This document shows positions 15,182 to 25,600 of a stretch of 64,000 bases of DNA, in pieces (the first letter of the stretch is position 1; each line of letters starts with the position of its first letter). The notes beneath the pieces were generated by a model, which searched no databases, was not told the origin of the DNA, and was given only the letters and a program-made list of their open reading frames with translations. A program made the position numbers and the translations under genes. Origin of the DNA: Adiantum capillus-veneris (taxonomy: Eukaryota; Streptophyta; Polypodiopsida; Polypodiales; Pteridaceae); NCBI GenBank assembly GCA_014529385.2, contig CM043967.1, positions 133,228,682-133,292,681 on the forward strand, read 5' to 3'.

Positions 15182-15471
15182 TGCATCTGCACTTTATTTT
15201 CTTTTTCACACAAATACTTCAAATCAAATTCATACTCAGCCAGTAATTCAATCCATCTTCTTTGTCTGTTATTTAACAATGGACGAGTGAAAATATACTT
15301 CAAGTTTTGATGATTAGTACGCAATTCAAATTTTACACCAAGCAAGAGATGACGCCAATGCTTCAATGCATGAACAACAGCAAGCAATTCTAGATCATGT
15401 GTTGCATAGTTCAATTCATGTCGTCTTAATTTCCTAAACTCATATGCAACCACTCTTCCTTCTTGTGTCAA
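15178..15471 (-). pseudogene. pol fragment: RNase H domain
   Basis: A 97-codon frame with the Ty3-type RNase H landmarks GRVVAYEFRKL, HELNYATHDLELLAVVHALKHWR and LLNNRQRRWIELLAEY. RNase H removes the RNA template during reverse transcription. Where gypsy copy 2 has RTDHQ, this copy reads RTNHQ, so a conserved acidic residue has become Asn. Upstream, a TAA stop (15487-15489 on the plus strand) separates it from the RT domain, and the same stop is present in gypsy copy 2. Confidence 0.75.
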
Positions 15472-15668
15472 AACACAACCTAATTGTTAACCACTAGCGT
15501 CACAGGACACAATAAATGGTTTGCCCATCTCAGGAACTTTTAAAACATAATTTTCCGCTATTTTAGCCTTCAAGGTCTCAAAAGCAGTCTCACAGCTAGA
15601 AGTCCACACAAAACCCTTGTCTTTCTTGGTCAATTCGGTCAAAGGACTTGCTATCTTAGAGAAATCTG
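15472..15668 (-). pseudogene. pol fragment: 3' end of reverse transcriptase
   Basis: About 200 bp matching the RT-RNase H connection of gypsy copy 2 (48060-48250), including the DASG-stop site. It ends abruptly near 15668 after AGAGAAATCT. The plus strand then continues with integrase sequence of opposite polarity, starting GTATTATTATGACCGC. Both partners carry AAATCT at the join, so there is about 6 bp of microhomology. The RT catalytic region is absent from this element. Confidence 0.8.
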
Positions 15669-16971
15669 TATTATTATGACCGCTTGTGTATTCCTACAAA
15701 TTCTGCTTTCAAGAGTCAAATTTTGCATGAGTGTCAAAATTCAACTTTTTCTGGTCATCCTGGATTGAATAAGGCACATGAAAAGATTAAAAGTTCATTC
15801 TTTTTCCGCGTATGAAATTGGATGTTAAGAATTATGTGCGTGAATCCTTTCAATGTCAACAAGTTAAGATTGAACATACGAGGATACTTGGTGATCTTCA
15901 ACCCTTAGACATTCCTTTATAGAAGTGGGAGTGTATATCCATGGACTTTATCATTAGACTTCCTACTACTCGTGGAGGGTATGATTCGATCTTTCTGGTG
16001 GTAGATAGACTCACAACACAAGCTCACTTCTTTCCTGTAAAAATAACTTATACTGCATTGACCATTGTATACTTGTTTATGAAAGAGATATTTCGTTTGC
16101 ATGGCATGCCCAAGAGCATAGTGTCTAACAGAGATTCTAAGTTCACTTCTCATTTCTGGAGAGCGACTTTTGACTCTATAGGTACCCAGTTACGCATGTC
16201 TACTGCTTTTCATCCTCAAAAAGATGGGGAAACGGAGAGAGTGAATCGTATTCTAGAAGATATGTTACAAATGTATGTCAATGAAAACCAATCTAATTGG
16301 AATGAATATCTGCCTTTGGTGGTTGAATTTGCATATAACAGTTCATATCATTCATCTATTAGGATGACTCCGTTTGAGGCAATGTATGGCTATAACTGTC
16401 CCACATCTATAAATTTTCTTAGCTCGAGGAATAAGGTAGAACTGTCACGTGAGATGCTTGAGAAAATGGATAACGAGTTGGCCAAAATCAGGGGGAATAT
16501 TAGAGAATCTCAAAAGAGACATAAACTGTATTATGACAAGAAACATCGTGTTGTGGAGTATGAAACTGATGATATGGTTTTTTAACGGTTATTCCTGAGA
16601 AGTCTCAATTGATTCTTGGAAATGATAGAAGATTGTCTCCACGATTTGTTGGTCCATTTAAAATTTTGAAGCGCATTGGTTCATTAGCTTACAAATTGGA
16701 ATTGCCTTCTCATGTTAAACTGCATCATGTATTCTATGTGAGTTTATTGAAAAAGTATGTTCCTAATGTGCATCATGTTTTAGAGGATAACTCTAAGTTG
16801 AAAGATGACGGACCATTGACTGTAGAATCAGACTTAGTACTAGATAGGCGTTTTAAACATATGAGAAATAGAGACATTGTGGAAGTTTTGGTTAAGTGGC
16901 AGAACTATTCAGTAGAGGATGCATCATGGGTTGATCTTAGTGTTTTGCAAAGAGATTTTTTCTCTCTTTAG
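15669..16971 (+). pseudogene. Inverted pol segment inside gypsy copy 1: integrase and chromodomain
   Basis: Plus-strand copy of the last third of pol, opposite in polarity to the host element. It enters at the integrase zinc-binding region (about 15700-15900, with an in-frame TAG near 15920). The core is open at 15941-16585, and the C-terminal and chromodomain part at 16609-16971 follows a frameshift near 16583. The second catalytic Asp is lost: VSNRD replaces the VSDRD of the other copies. The QTDG motif reads QKDG. It is followed by the family's purine tract (AAGGGGAGAA, 17002-17011) and a complete LTR. It is non-functional. Confidence 0.85.
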
Positions 16972-17011
16972 ACCAACTCTGAGGACAGAGTTAATTTTGA
17001 TAAGGGGAGAA

Positions 17012-18160
17012 TGTAATAGGACTAATATTTGAAGTTCTTAAAGTCGAAAAGAATGTAGCAGGGCATATCTTTCGTTAGTACGATTTGAAAGATTGTTGAA
17101 TAGTCTATTAAATAGAGCTTATACGAATGAGTTGAGATATTAAGAGAGAACATATATTCTTTTTTTTTTAAATAATACACTAAAGACGGATTTGATAAAG
17201 ATTAATGAATAACAGATAGTTTGTCTATGAACAGTAAAATTGAGATTTTTATTAATATCAATGTTTTATATTTATGTGTTTTAGCTTAAAATGCATGGGT
17301 AGGCTTAAAATAAGTTGTAAAAGTAGTGGAGACCTAAAAATAGAGGTTTTATGAGTCGCGACCTAAAAGTTGCGTTTTTAGCCAAATAGAGACGTTTTTT
17401 GCAATTCTGTCCGCGTTGCGTTGTAGACTAGACCTATTCCCGTCGTTTTGAGTACCTGGATCGCTCTGTTCTGAGTTCGTTTGTAAAAGTTATGATGAAA
17501 ACAAACAGAAGGCAGCAGCAGTGTAATGTACACAGGGACAGACAGACCTACAACATCATACAGTTCTCCCTGCTATCAACCAAGAAGTGGATTGTTTCTT
17601 CATGGTAGAGTATGGAAATTGAGATTATGAAGGTATATAATTATGTTTTTTACTTTGATTATCATGTTGAATTGGTTGCACGAGTATGTTCTTTTGGCTA
17701 TTTTGTAGGCGATGATGAAATCAATGTGTGAAACACGATCTGTGCAAAGTGTCATGATAGAAATCTAACCTTTACGGATCGCTTAGCGATCACGTTCTTA
17801 TATTATTCTCGCAGGTATACTTGGTACGAAAATCGTGCAGGCTTTTCGAGGAAAAGAAGGATAAAAGCACGACGGGTGGTGCGTTTGGGGATCATTCACC
17901 AATCTCTTTTTCTGCGAGTGCGAGTGCGAGTGCGAGTGAGAGTGCGAGTGAGAGTGAGAGTGCGAGTGCGAGTGCGAGTGCGAGTGAGACGCTGCATGCA
18001 AGCGAACTGAAGCTCGGGGGTGGTCGGGAGGTTCGAGCTCCGTACAACGGAGTGCGCCCATATATATATTCAATTGCTCCTCTGTTGTATCAAACACTAT
18101 CAATACAAAGATTTCTTCCTCCGTTTTGCTGTCTATCTCTATTATTCGGTTCCCGTGACA
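17012..18160 (+). repeat. Plus-orientation LTR inside gypsy copy 1 (intron-containing form)
   Basis: Complete LTR of 1149 bp (TGTAATAGG to CCCGTGACA) in the opposite orientation to the outer LTRs. It keeps the roughly 104-bp segment 17605-17708 that the outer LTRs lack. It is followed by ATTGGTATCA, the first bases of the primer-binding site, after which an opposite-facing LTR begins at 18173. LTR and PBS bases therefore meet another LTR head to head across 12 bp. Confidence 0.85.
17605..17708 (+). other. Putative spliceosomal intron in LTR
   Basis: Segment beginning GTAGAGTATGG and ending GGCTATTTTGTAG, present in this LTR and, on the minus strand, at 18632-18735, 45571-45675 and 50612-50716. 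In both outer LTRs of gypsy copy 1 it is removed with base precision (joins at 13076/13077 and 22095/22096), leaving CTTCATG joined to GCGATGCAG on the sense strand. GT...AG ends, a T-rich 3' part and a length near 105 bp fit a short plant intron. Splicing is inferred from the clean absence. No transcript is seen. Confidence 0.7.
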
Positions 18161-18172
18161 ATTGGTATCAAT

Positions 18173-18950
18173 TGTCACGGGAACCGAATAATAGAGATCG
18201 ATAGCAAAAGATAGAGAAAGAGATCTTTGTATTGATGAATCTTTGTAGAGTTTTGATACAACAGAGGAGCAATTGAATATGGACGCACTCCGTTGTACGG
18301 AGCTCGAACCTCCCGACCACCCCCGAGCTTCAGTTCGCTTGCATGCAGCATTTCACTCGCACTCGCACTCGCACTCGCACTCTCACTCTCACTCTCACTC
18401 GCACTCGCACTCGCACTCGCACTCGCAGAAGAAGAGATCGGTGAATGATCCCCAAACGCACCACCCGTCGTGCTTTTATCCTTTTTTTCCTCGAAAAGCC
18501 TGCACGATTTTCGTACCAAGTATACCTGCGAGAATAATATAAGAACGTGATCGCTAAACGATCCGTAAAGGTTAGATTTCTATCATGACACTTTGCACAG
18601 ATCGTGTTTCACACATTGATTTCTGCATCGCCTACAAAATAGCCAAAAGAACATACTCGTGCAACCAATTCAACATGATAATCAAAGTAAAAAACATAAT
18701 TATATACCTTCATAATCTCAATTGCCATACTCTACCATGAAGAAACAATCCACTTCTTGGTTGATAGCAGGGAGAACTGTATGATGTTGTAGGTCTGTCT
18801 GTCCTTGTGTACATTACACTGCTGCTGCCTTCTGTTTGTTTTCATCATAACTTTTACAAACGAACTCAGAACAGAGCGATTCAGGTACTCAAAACGACGG
18901 GAATAGGTCTGGTCTACAAGGCAACGCGGACAGAATTGCGAAAAACGTCT
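18173..18950 (-). repeat. Partial LTR, minus orientation, joined to gag leader
   Basis: Family LTR from its U5 end (TGTCACGGG on the plus strand) to an internal break at 18950. It keeps the 104-bp intron-like segment (18632-18735). At 18950/18951 it is fused to gag-leader sequence. In the sense direction the join reads GATAAAG then AGACG. In intact copies the first part is followed by GTAAGT, and the second is preceded by AAATAG. The join therefore looks like a splice junction between a gag donor and an acceptor in the 3' LTR. Confidence 0.75.
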
Positions 18951-19453
18951 CTTTATCGTACGCATTGCCAAAAGTCTCCAATTGAGCCATCTTGGTACGT
19001 ATTGTCTTATCGATCACCTTGCTCGAGCATTCGAAAGTCTTGTGGTCGTGTTCTCGATATTGAAAGTATAATCCCAATCTTTGAGTTCTTCAATCCACGC
19101 TTCTAAATCTTCGCATATCTTTCTTATGCCATCAAACTCTTTAAGCTTAGCCTTCGTTAAGAATGATTTGGTTGTCGCTTCTCCCATATCGTCATCGTTT
19201 CTTTTGGCGGTACCCCAGCGCCGCCACGATGATTATTGTTTCCAGGTGGATTAGCATGGTTTTCACCTTCATGTTGGCCATTAAGTTCTACATAGATATC
19301 AAGCTCTCGTGCTGCTTTGCCCCGTAGAGCCTCAGCACGCTCCCGATTTTCAATTTTCATATCTTCTCATAGTCGCCGAATCAGGTCTTCTTGCTCCTTC
19401 ATCCTCCTCTCGTATCCTTCCATGTCCAAAATCAACCGCTTGCTCTGATACCA
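18951..19453 (-). pseudogene. gag 5' region with primer-binding site, minus orientation
   Basis: In the sense direction: primer-binding site (19442-19453, TGGTATCAGAGC on the minus strand), a leader encoding MEGYERRMKEQEDLIRRL before an in-frame stop, then a stretch with RERAEALRGKAARELDIYVEL and GVPPKETMTIWEKR, and a later frame with KLKEFDGIRKICEDLEAW. This resembles the N-terminal half of a plant gypsy Gag, which assembles the virus-like particle. The frame is interrupted at least twice. It ends exactly where intact copies have the donor AAAG/GTAAGT. Confidence 0.6.
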
Positions 19454-19455
19454 AT

Positions 19456-19597
19456 TGTCACGGGAACCGAATAATAGAGATCGATAGCAAAAGATAGAGA
19501 AAGAGATCTTTGTATTGATGAATCTTTGTAGAGTTTTGATACAACAGAGGAGCAATTGAATATGGACGCACTCCGTTGTACGGAGCTCGAACCTCCA
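19456..19597 (-). repeat. LTR terminal fragment, minus orientation
   Basis: The last 142 bp of a family LTR in the sense direction, lying just upstream of the gag leader at 18951-19453 as the 5' LTR would. At 19597 it breaks inside the sequence ACCTCC and joins plus-strand integrase sequence starting AGACTCACAAC, with no clear microhomology. Confidence 0.75.
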
Positions 19598-20562
19598 GAC
19601 TCACAACAGAAGCTCACTTCTTTCCTGTAAAAATAACTTATAGTGCATTGACCATTGTATACTTGTTTATGAAAGAGATATTTCGTTTGCATGGCATGCC
19701 CAAGAGCATAGTGTCTGACAGAGATTCTAAGTTCACTTCTCATTTCTGGAGAGCGACTTTTGACTCTATAGGTACCCAGTTACGCATGTCTAATGCTTTC
19801 CATCCTCAAACAGATGGGAAAACGGAGAGAGTGAATCGTATTCTAGAAGATATGTTACAAATGTATGTCAATGAAAACCAATCTAATTGGAATGAATATC
19901 TGCCTTTGGTGGTTGAGTTTGCATATAACAATTCATATCATTCATCTATTAGGATGACTCCGTTTGAGGCAATGTATGGCTATAACTATCCTACACCTAT
20001 TCATTTTCTTAATTCGAGGAATAAGGTAGAACTGTCACGTGAGATGCTTGAGAAAATGGATAGCGAGTTGGCCAAAATCAGGGGGAATATTAGAGAATCT
20101 CAAAAGAGACATAAACTGTATTATGACAAGAAACATCGTGTTGTGGAGTATGAAACTGGTGATATGGTTTTTTTAAAGGTTATTCCTGAGAAGTCTCATT
20201 TGATTCTTGGAAATGATAGAAGATTGTCTCCACGATTTGTTGGTCCATTTAAAATTTTGAAGCGCATTGGTTCATTAGCTTACAAATTGGAATTGCCTTC
20301 TCATGTTAAAGTGCATCATGTATTCTATGTGAGTTTATTGAAAAAGTATGTTCCTAATGTGCATCATGTTTTAGAGGACAACTCTAAGTTGAAAGATGAC
20401 GGACCATTGGCTGTAGAACCAGACTTAGTACTAGATAGAAGTTTTAAACATCTGAGAAATAGCGACATTGTCGAAGTTTTGGTTAAGTGGCAGAACTATC
20501 CAGTAGAGGATGCATCATGGGTTGATCTTAGTGTTTTGCAAAGAGAATTTTTCTCTCTTTAA
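19598..20562 (+). pseudogene. Second inverted pol segment: integrase (5'-truncated) and chromodomain
   Basis: Plus-strand integrase entered after the first catalytic Asp, running open to the end of the chromodomain. It keeps D2 (VSDRD) and E (KTERVN) but not D1. Translation from an upstream ATG at 19576 would add only LTR-derived residues. Apart from the missing front, it closely matches the minus-strand pol at 13707-14867. A family purine tract and the first about 150 bp of an LTR follow. Confidence 0.85.
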
Positions 20563-20602
20563 ACCAACTCTGAGGACAGAGTTAATTTTGATAAGGGGAG
20601 AA

Positions 20603-20754
20603 TGTAATAGGACTAGTCTTTGAAGTTCTTAAAGTCGAAAAGAATGTAGCAGGACATATCTTTCGTTAGCACGATTTGAAAGATTGTTGAATAGTCTATT
20701 AAATAGATCTTATACGAATGAGTTGAGATATTAAGAGAGAACATATATTCTTTT
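20603..20754 (+). repeat. LTR start fragment, plus orientation
   Basis: The first about 152 bp of the family LTR (TGTAATAGGACTAG onward). It is cut off inside its T-rich stretch at about 20754 and joined to minus-strand protease-region sequence (CTTAACAATCAATC). The two share a few bases (TTCTT) at the join. Confidence 0.8.
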
Positions 20755-21132
20755 CTTAACAATCAATCAAAACATGATTTTCAATGATCTAATTGATACC
20801 AATGATAACGTCATGCATATCAATGTTTATGTTATAGAAATCATCTTTATGATTTCGACTCTTCAAAGAAAAAAACAAACAAATTTTCTACTAACTCTTT
20901 CGTGGAACTATTATTACCACTAGTTAAGTCCACAAGTCTTTTAACTTCTCGATTTAATTTCAAGTTTAATTTCTCAATCAATTTAGACGATAAGAAGCAA
21001 TGAATACTATCCAAATCAATTGAGAAATTCAAATTTTAATCTCAACTTCTACGCATAAATTCGATCTCACAGAAGCTTTCAAAGGACGTATCAAAGATAT
21101 AAAACATCACAAAGAAGAGGTAGATGACTTAC
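20755..21132 (-). pseudogene. Retropepsin-like protease region, degenerate
   Basis: Minus-strand remnant of the aspartic protease that matures Gag-Pol. Recognisable parts are IHCFLSSKLIEKLNLKLNREV, which corresponds to the region after the DSG active site of plant gypsy proteases, and further on IDMHDVIIGI followed by a stop. The DSG triad itself is not intact (reads IDLDSIH). The same sequence is present at 49295-49667 in gypsy copy 2. Confidence 0.6.
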
Positions 21133-21623
21133 CTTTATCGTACGCATCGCCAAAAGTCTCCAATTGAGCCATCTTGGTACGTATCGTCTTATCGGTCACC
21201 TTGCTCGAGCATTCGAAAGTCTCGTGGTCGTGTTCTCGATATTGAAAGTATAATCCAAATCTTTGAGTTCTTCAATCCACGCTTCTAAATCTTCGCATAT
21301 CTTTCTTATGCCATCAAACTCTTTAAGCTTAGCCTTCGTTAAGAATGATTTGGTTGTCGCTTCTCCCATATCGTCATCGTTTCTTTTGGCGGTACCCCAG
21401 TGCCACCACGATGATTATTGTTTCCAGGTGGATTAGCATGGTTTTCACCTTCATGTTGGCCATCAAGGTCTACATAGATATCAAGCTCTCGTGCTGCTTT
21501 GCCCCGTAGAGCCTCAACACACTCCCGATTTGCAATCTTCAGATCTTCTCATAGTCGCCGAATCAGGTCTTCTTGCTCCTTCATCCTCCTCTCGTATCCT
21601 TCCATGTCCAGAATCAACCGCTT
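21133..21623 (-). pseudogene. gag 5' region of gypsy copy 1 (unspliced form)
   Basis: The gag leader and N-terminal half belonging to the outer element, just downstream (sense) of the primer-binding site at 21624-21635. It contains KLKEFDGIRKICEDLEAW and TTRLSNARA, interrupted by stops. In contrast to 18951-19453, the sequence continues past AAAG/GTAAGT (donor at 21133/21132) into the protease region. That gives an unspliced reference for the join at 18950/18951. Confidence 0.6.
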
Positions 21624-21635
21624 GCTCTGATACCA
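21624..21635 (-). other. Primer-binding site (tRNA-Met), gypsy copy 1
   Basis: The minus strand reads TGGTATCAGAGC, the usual complement to the 3' end of plant initiator tRNA-Met, two bases inside the 5' LTR (21638-22685). It primes minus-strand cDNA synthesis. Confidence 0.9.
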
Positions 21636-21637
21636 AT

Positions 21638-22685
21638 TGTCACGGGAACCGAATAATAGAGATCGATAGCAAAAGATAGAGAGAGAGATCTTTGTATTGA
21701 TGAATCTTTGTAGAGTTTTGATACAACAGAGGAGCAAAATATATGGGCGCACTCCGTTGTACGGAGCTCGAACCTCCCGACCACCCCCGAGCTTCAGTTC
21801 GCTTGCATGCAGCGTCTCACTCGCACTCGCACTCGCACTCGCACTCACACTCTCACTCTCACTCTCACTCTCACTCGCACTCGCACTCGCAGAAGAAGAG
21901 ATCGGTGGATGATCCCCAAACGCACCACCCGTCGTGCTTTTATCCTTCTTTTCCTCGAAAAGCCTGCACGATTTTCGTACCAAGTTTACCTGCGAGAATA
22001 ATATAAGAACGTGATCGCTAAGCGATCCGTAAAGGTTAGATTTCTATCATGACACTTTGTACAGATCCTGTTTCACACATTGATTTCTGCATCGCCATGA
22101 AGAAACAATCCACTTCTTGGTTGATAGCAGGGAGAACTGTATGATGTTGTATGTCTGTCTGTCCCTGTGTACACTACACTGCTGCTGCCTTCTGTTTGTT
22201 TTCATCATAACTTTTACAAACGAACTCAGAACAGAGCAATCCAGGTACTCAAAACGACGGGAATAGGTCTGGTCTGCAAAGTAACGCGGAAGGAATTGCA
22301 AAAAACATCTCTATTCGGCTAAAAACGCAACTTTTAGGTCGCGACTCATAAAACCTCTATTTTTGGGTCTCCACTACTATTACAACTTATTTTAAACCTA
22401 CCCATGCATTTTAAGCTAAAACACATAAATATAAAACATTGATATTAATAAAAATCTCAATTTTACTGTTCATAGACAGACTATCTGTTATTCATTATCT
22501 TTATCAAATCCGTCTTTAGTGTATTATTTTAAAAAAAGAATATATGTTCTCTCTTAATATCTCAACTCATTCGTATAAGCTCTATTTAATAGACTATTCA
22601 ACAATCTTTCAAATCGTGCTAACGAAAGATATGTCCTGCTACATTCTTTTCGACTTTAAGAACTTCAAAGACTAGTCCTATTACA
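21638..22685 (-). repeat. 5' LTR of gypsy copy 1 (intron-less form)
   Basis: 1048 bp, the same length as the 3' LTR at 12619-13666 and nearly identical to it. It also lacks the GT...AG segment, at 22095/22096. Presence of the same precise deletion in both LTRs is what reverse transcription of a spliced 5' leader would produce, because R-U5 of both LTRs is copied from the RNA's 5' end. Confidence 0.9.
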
Positions 22686-25600
22686 CTAGTTGGGAAGTGT
22701 GAGATAGGATATAAACAATAACATGGCCTACAATGATTATGATACCACGTGGATAGATAGACATTGTCCATGCTAGTATATAAATCTTTCTATATACCTA
22801 GACTGTCTTACCTATATATAATTAATCCATGGACTAGCTTGCCCTTCATATTTCAATACGTGCGATCTATGAATAAATAGTGTATGTAGGATAAAAATGA
22901 TGCATGCCTAGGCCTTTTGACTAGTTGGACACTTAGATATGATGTATTACCGTCAAGAGAGGTGATGAGCTACAGTAATATTTTCGAGCTACAATATAAA
23001 TAATCCAATGTAATAGAGTCGATACATATATTCTAGCTAGATAATGAGTTAATTAGCATGTAACTTGTAAGCTAGGAGATATAAACACTAACCTAGAATG
23101 ATTATGATACCACATGTATAGATAGACAATATTAACATGTACGTAGAATGTCAACATATAAATATAAATTAATTGATGGACTTGGCCTTCATATTTCTAT
23201 ACATGCGATCTATGAACAAATAATGGGAGAGAATAATGATACATGCATGCCTAGGCCTCTAGTCTGGTTGCACACTAGCTCATATATGGTATATTAAGAT
23301 CGAGAGAGATGATGAGCTACAATAATCAATACGAGCTACAATATAAATAATTCACACTCATCATTACCATACATATAGTCTAGTAATCGGATAAGGATCT
23401 AGCATATAAACAACAAGCTAGAGTTGTGTGTATACTCATTCTTTGGATGGATAGTGTACATGTTTTTGCTATCCACTAGATAGGATGTAAATTAGTAACT
23501 ATGATACCACATGAAATTATTATGTCGATATAATAATGATGGCACTGCATATACTATTGTCTAGCTGAAAAGTATTGAGATAGGATATAAACAATAACCT
23601 GGCCTACAATGATTATGATACCACATGTATAGATAGACAATGTCCATGCTTATATATATAAAGCTTTGTATATACGTACGTAGACTATACCTCTATATAA
23701 TTAATCCACATGGGATCTATGAATAAGTAATGCGGGATAATAATCATACATGCTTAGGCCTCTTGTCTAGTTGGACACTAAGCTATGATATATTAACATC
23801 GAGAGAGATGATGAGCTACAATAATAACCACGATCTACGATATAAAGAATGCACACTAAAAGTTACGATACATATAGTCTACTAATTGGATAACAATCTA
23901 GCATATAAACAACAAGCTAGAGTTGTTGTGATACTCATTCTTTGGGTGGCTAGTGTACATGTTTCGTATATCCACTAGATAGGATGTAAAGTAGAGATAT
24001 ACAAAGATAGTGCATGGTAATAAGGTGTGATATTAATCATGATACCACATGTAATTATTACGATGATCCCAATGATATTGGATGGGATAATAATGATGGT
24101 ATTCACGTGCATATATTGTCTAGCTAGAAAGTAGTGAAAATGGATATAAACCCTAAACCTACAGTAATTATGATCCACATGTATAGATAGTCAATATTAA
24201 CATGAACGTAAAATATCAACATATAGATAACTAATTGACAGACTTGCCTTGAATATTTCAATACATGCATGCCTAGGTCTCTAGTCTAAAAAAACTCATA
24301 TATGATATATTAACATCAAAAGAGACAATGAGCTAGAATAATAAGTACAAGCTACGATATAAATAATTCACGCTAATGTTTATGATACATATAGTCTATA
24401 TATAAGTTGAATAATGATTGAGCATATAAGCAATGATAGGCTACAAGAGTTGTGAATATAACCCTTTTTTGGGTGGATAGTGTACATGTTTATGGTATCC
24501 ACTACATTGGTTGTAAATTAGAGATACAGGAAGATATTGCATGATAGTAAGGTTTGGCAATAACTATGATACCACATGAAATTATTATGACGATATAATA
24601 ATGATGGCATTGCATGTACTATTGTCTAGTTGGGAAGTGTGAGATAGGATATAAACAATAACATGGCCTACAATGATTATGATACCATGTGTATAGATAG
24701 ACATTGTCCATGCTAGTATATAAATCTTTATATATACCTAGACTTTCTTACCTATATATAATTAATCCATGGACTTGCCCTTCATATTTCAATACGTGCG
24801 ATCTATGAATAAATAGTGTATGTAGGATAAAAATGATGCATGCCTACGCCTCTTGACTAGTTGGACACTTAGATATGATATATTACCGTCAAGAGAGGTG
24901 ATGAGCTACAATAATATTTTCGAGCTACGATATAAATAATCCACTGTAATAGTGTCGATACATATATTCTAGCAGCTAGAGAATGAGTTAATTAGCATGT
25001 AAATTGTAAGCTAGGAGATATAAACACTAACCTAGAATGATTATGATACCACATGTATAGATAGATAATACTAACATGTACGTAGAATGTCAACATATAA
25101 ATATAAAATAATTGATGGACTTGCCCTTCATATTTGAATACATGTGATCTATGAACAAATAATGGGAGATAATAATGATACATGCATGCCTAGGCCTCTA
25201 GTCTAGTTGCACACTAGCTCATATATGATATATTAACATCGAGAGAGATGATGAGCTACAATAATAATTACGAGCTACAATATAAATAATTCACACTCAT
25301 CATTACCATACATATAGTCTAGTAATCGGATAAGGATCTAGCCTATAAACAACAAGCTAGAGTTGTGTGTATACTCATTCTTTGGGTGGATAGTGTACAT
25401 GTTTTTGCTATCCACTAGATAGGATGTAAATTAGTAACTATGATACCACGTGAAATTATTATGTCGATATTATAATGATGGCACTGCATATACTATTGTC
25501 TAGCTGGAAAGTATTGAGATAGGATATAAACAATAACCTGGCCTACAATGATTATGATACCACATGTATAGATAGACAATGTCCATGCTTATATATATAA

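Larger units (their letters stand above)
12619..22685 (-). mobile_element. Ty3/gypsy chromovirus copy 1, structurally mosaic
   Basis: LTR retrotransposon of 10067 bp in minus orientation. Two outer LTRs of 1048 bp each (12619-13666 and 21638-22685) begin TG and end CA. They differ by fewer than ten bases by eye, and the element is flanked by the 5-bp duplication CTAGT (12614-12618 and 22686-22690). The tRNA-Met primer site lies at 21624-21635 and the purine tract just inside 13667. Read in the sense direction, the element starts with gag and protease remnants (21623 to about 20755) and ends with RT, RNase H, integrase and chromodomain (15668-13707). The middle (15669-20754) is a patchwork of inverted pol and LTR pieces plus an extra gag-LTR piece. 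No open gag-pol frame remains. LTR similarity implies a young insertion. Confidence 0.92.
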
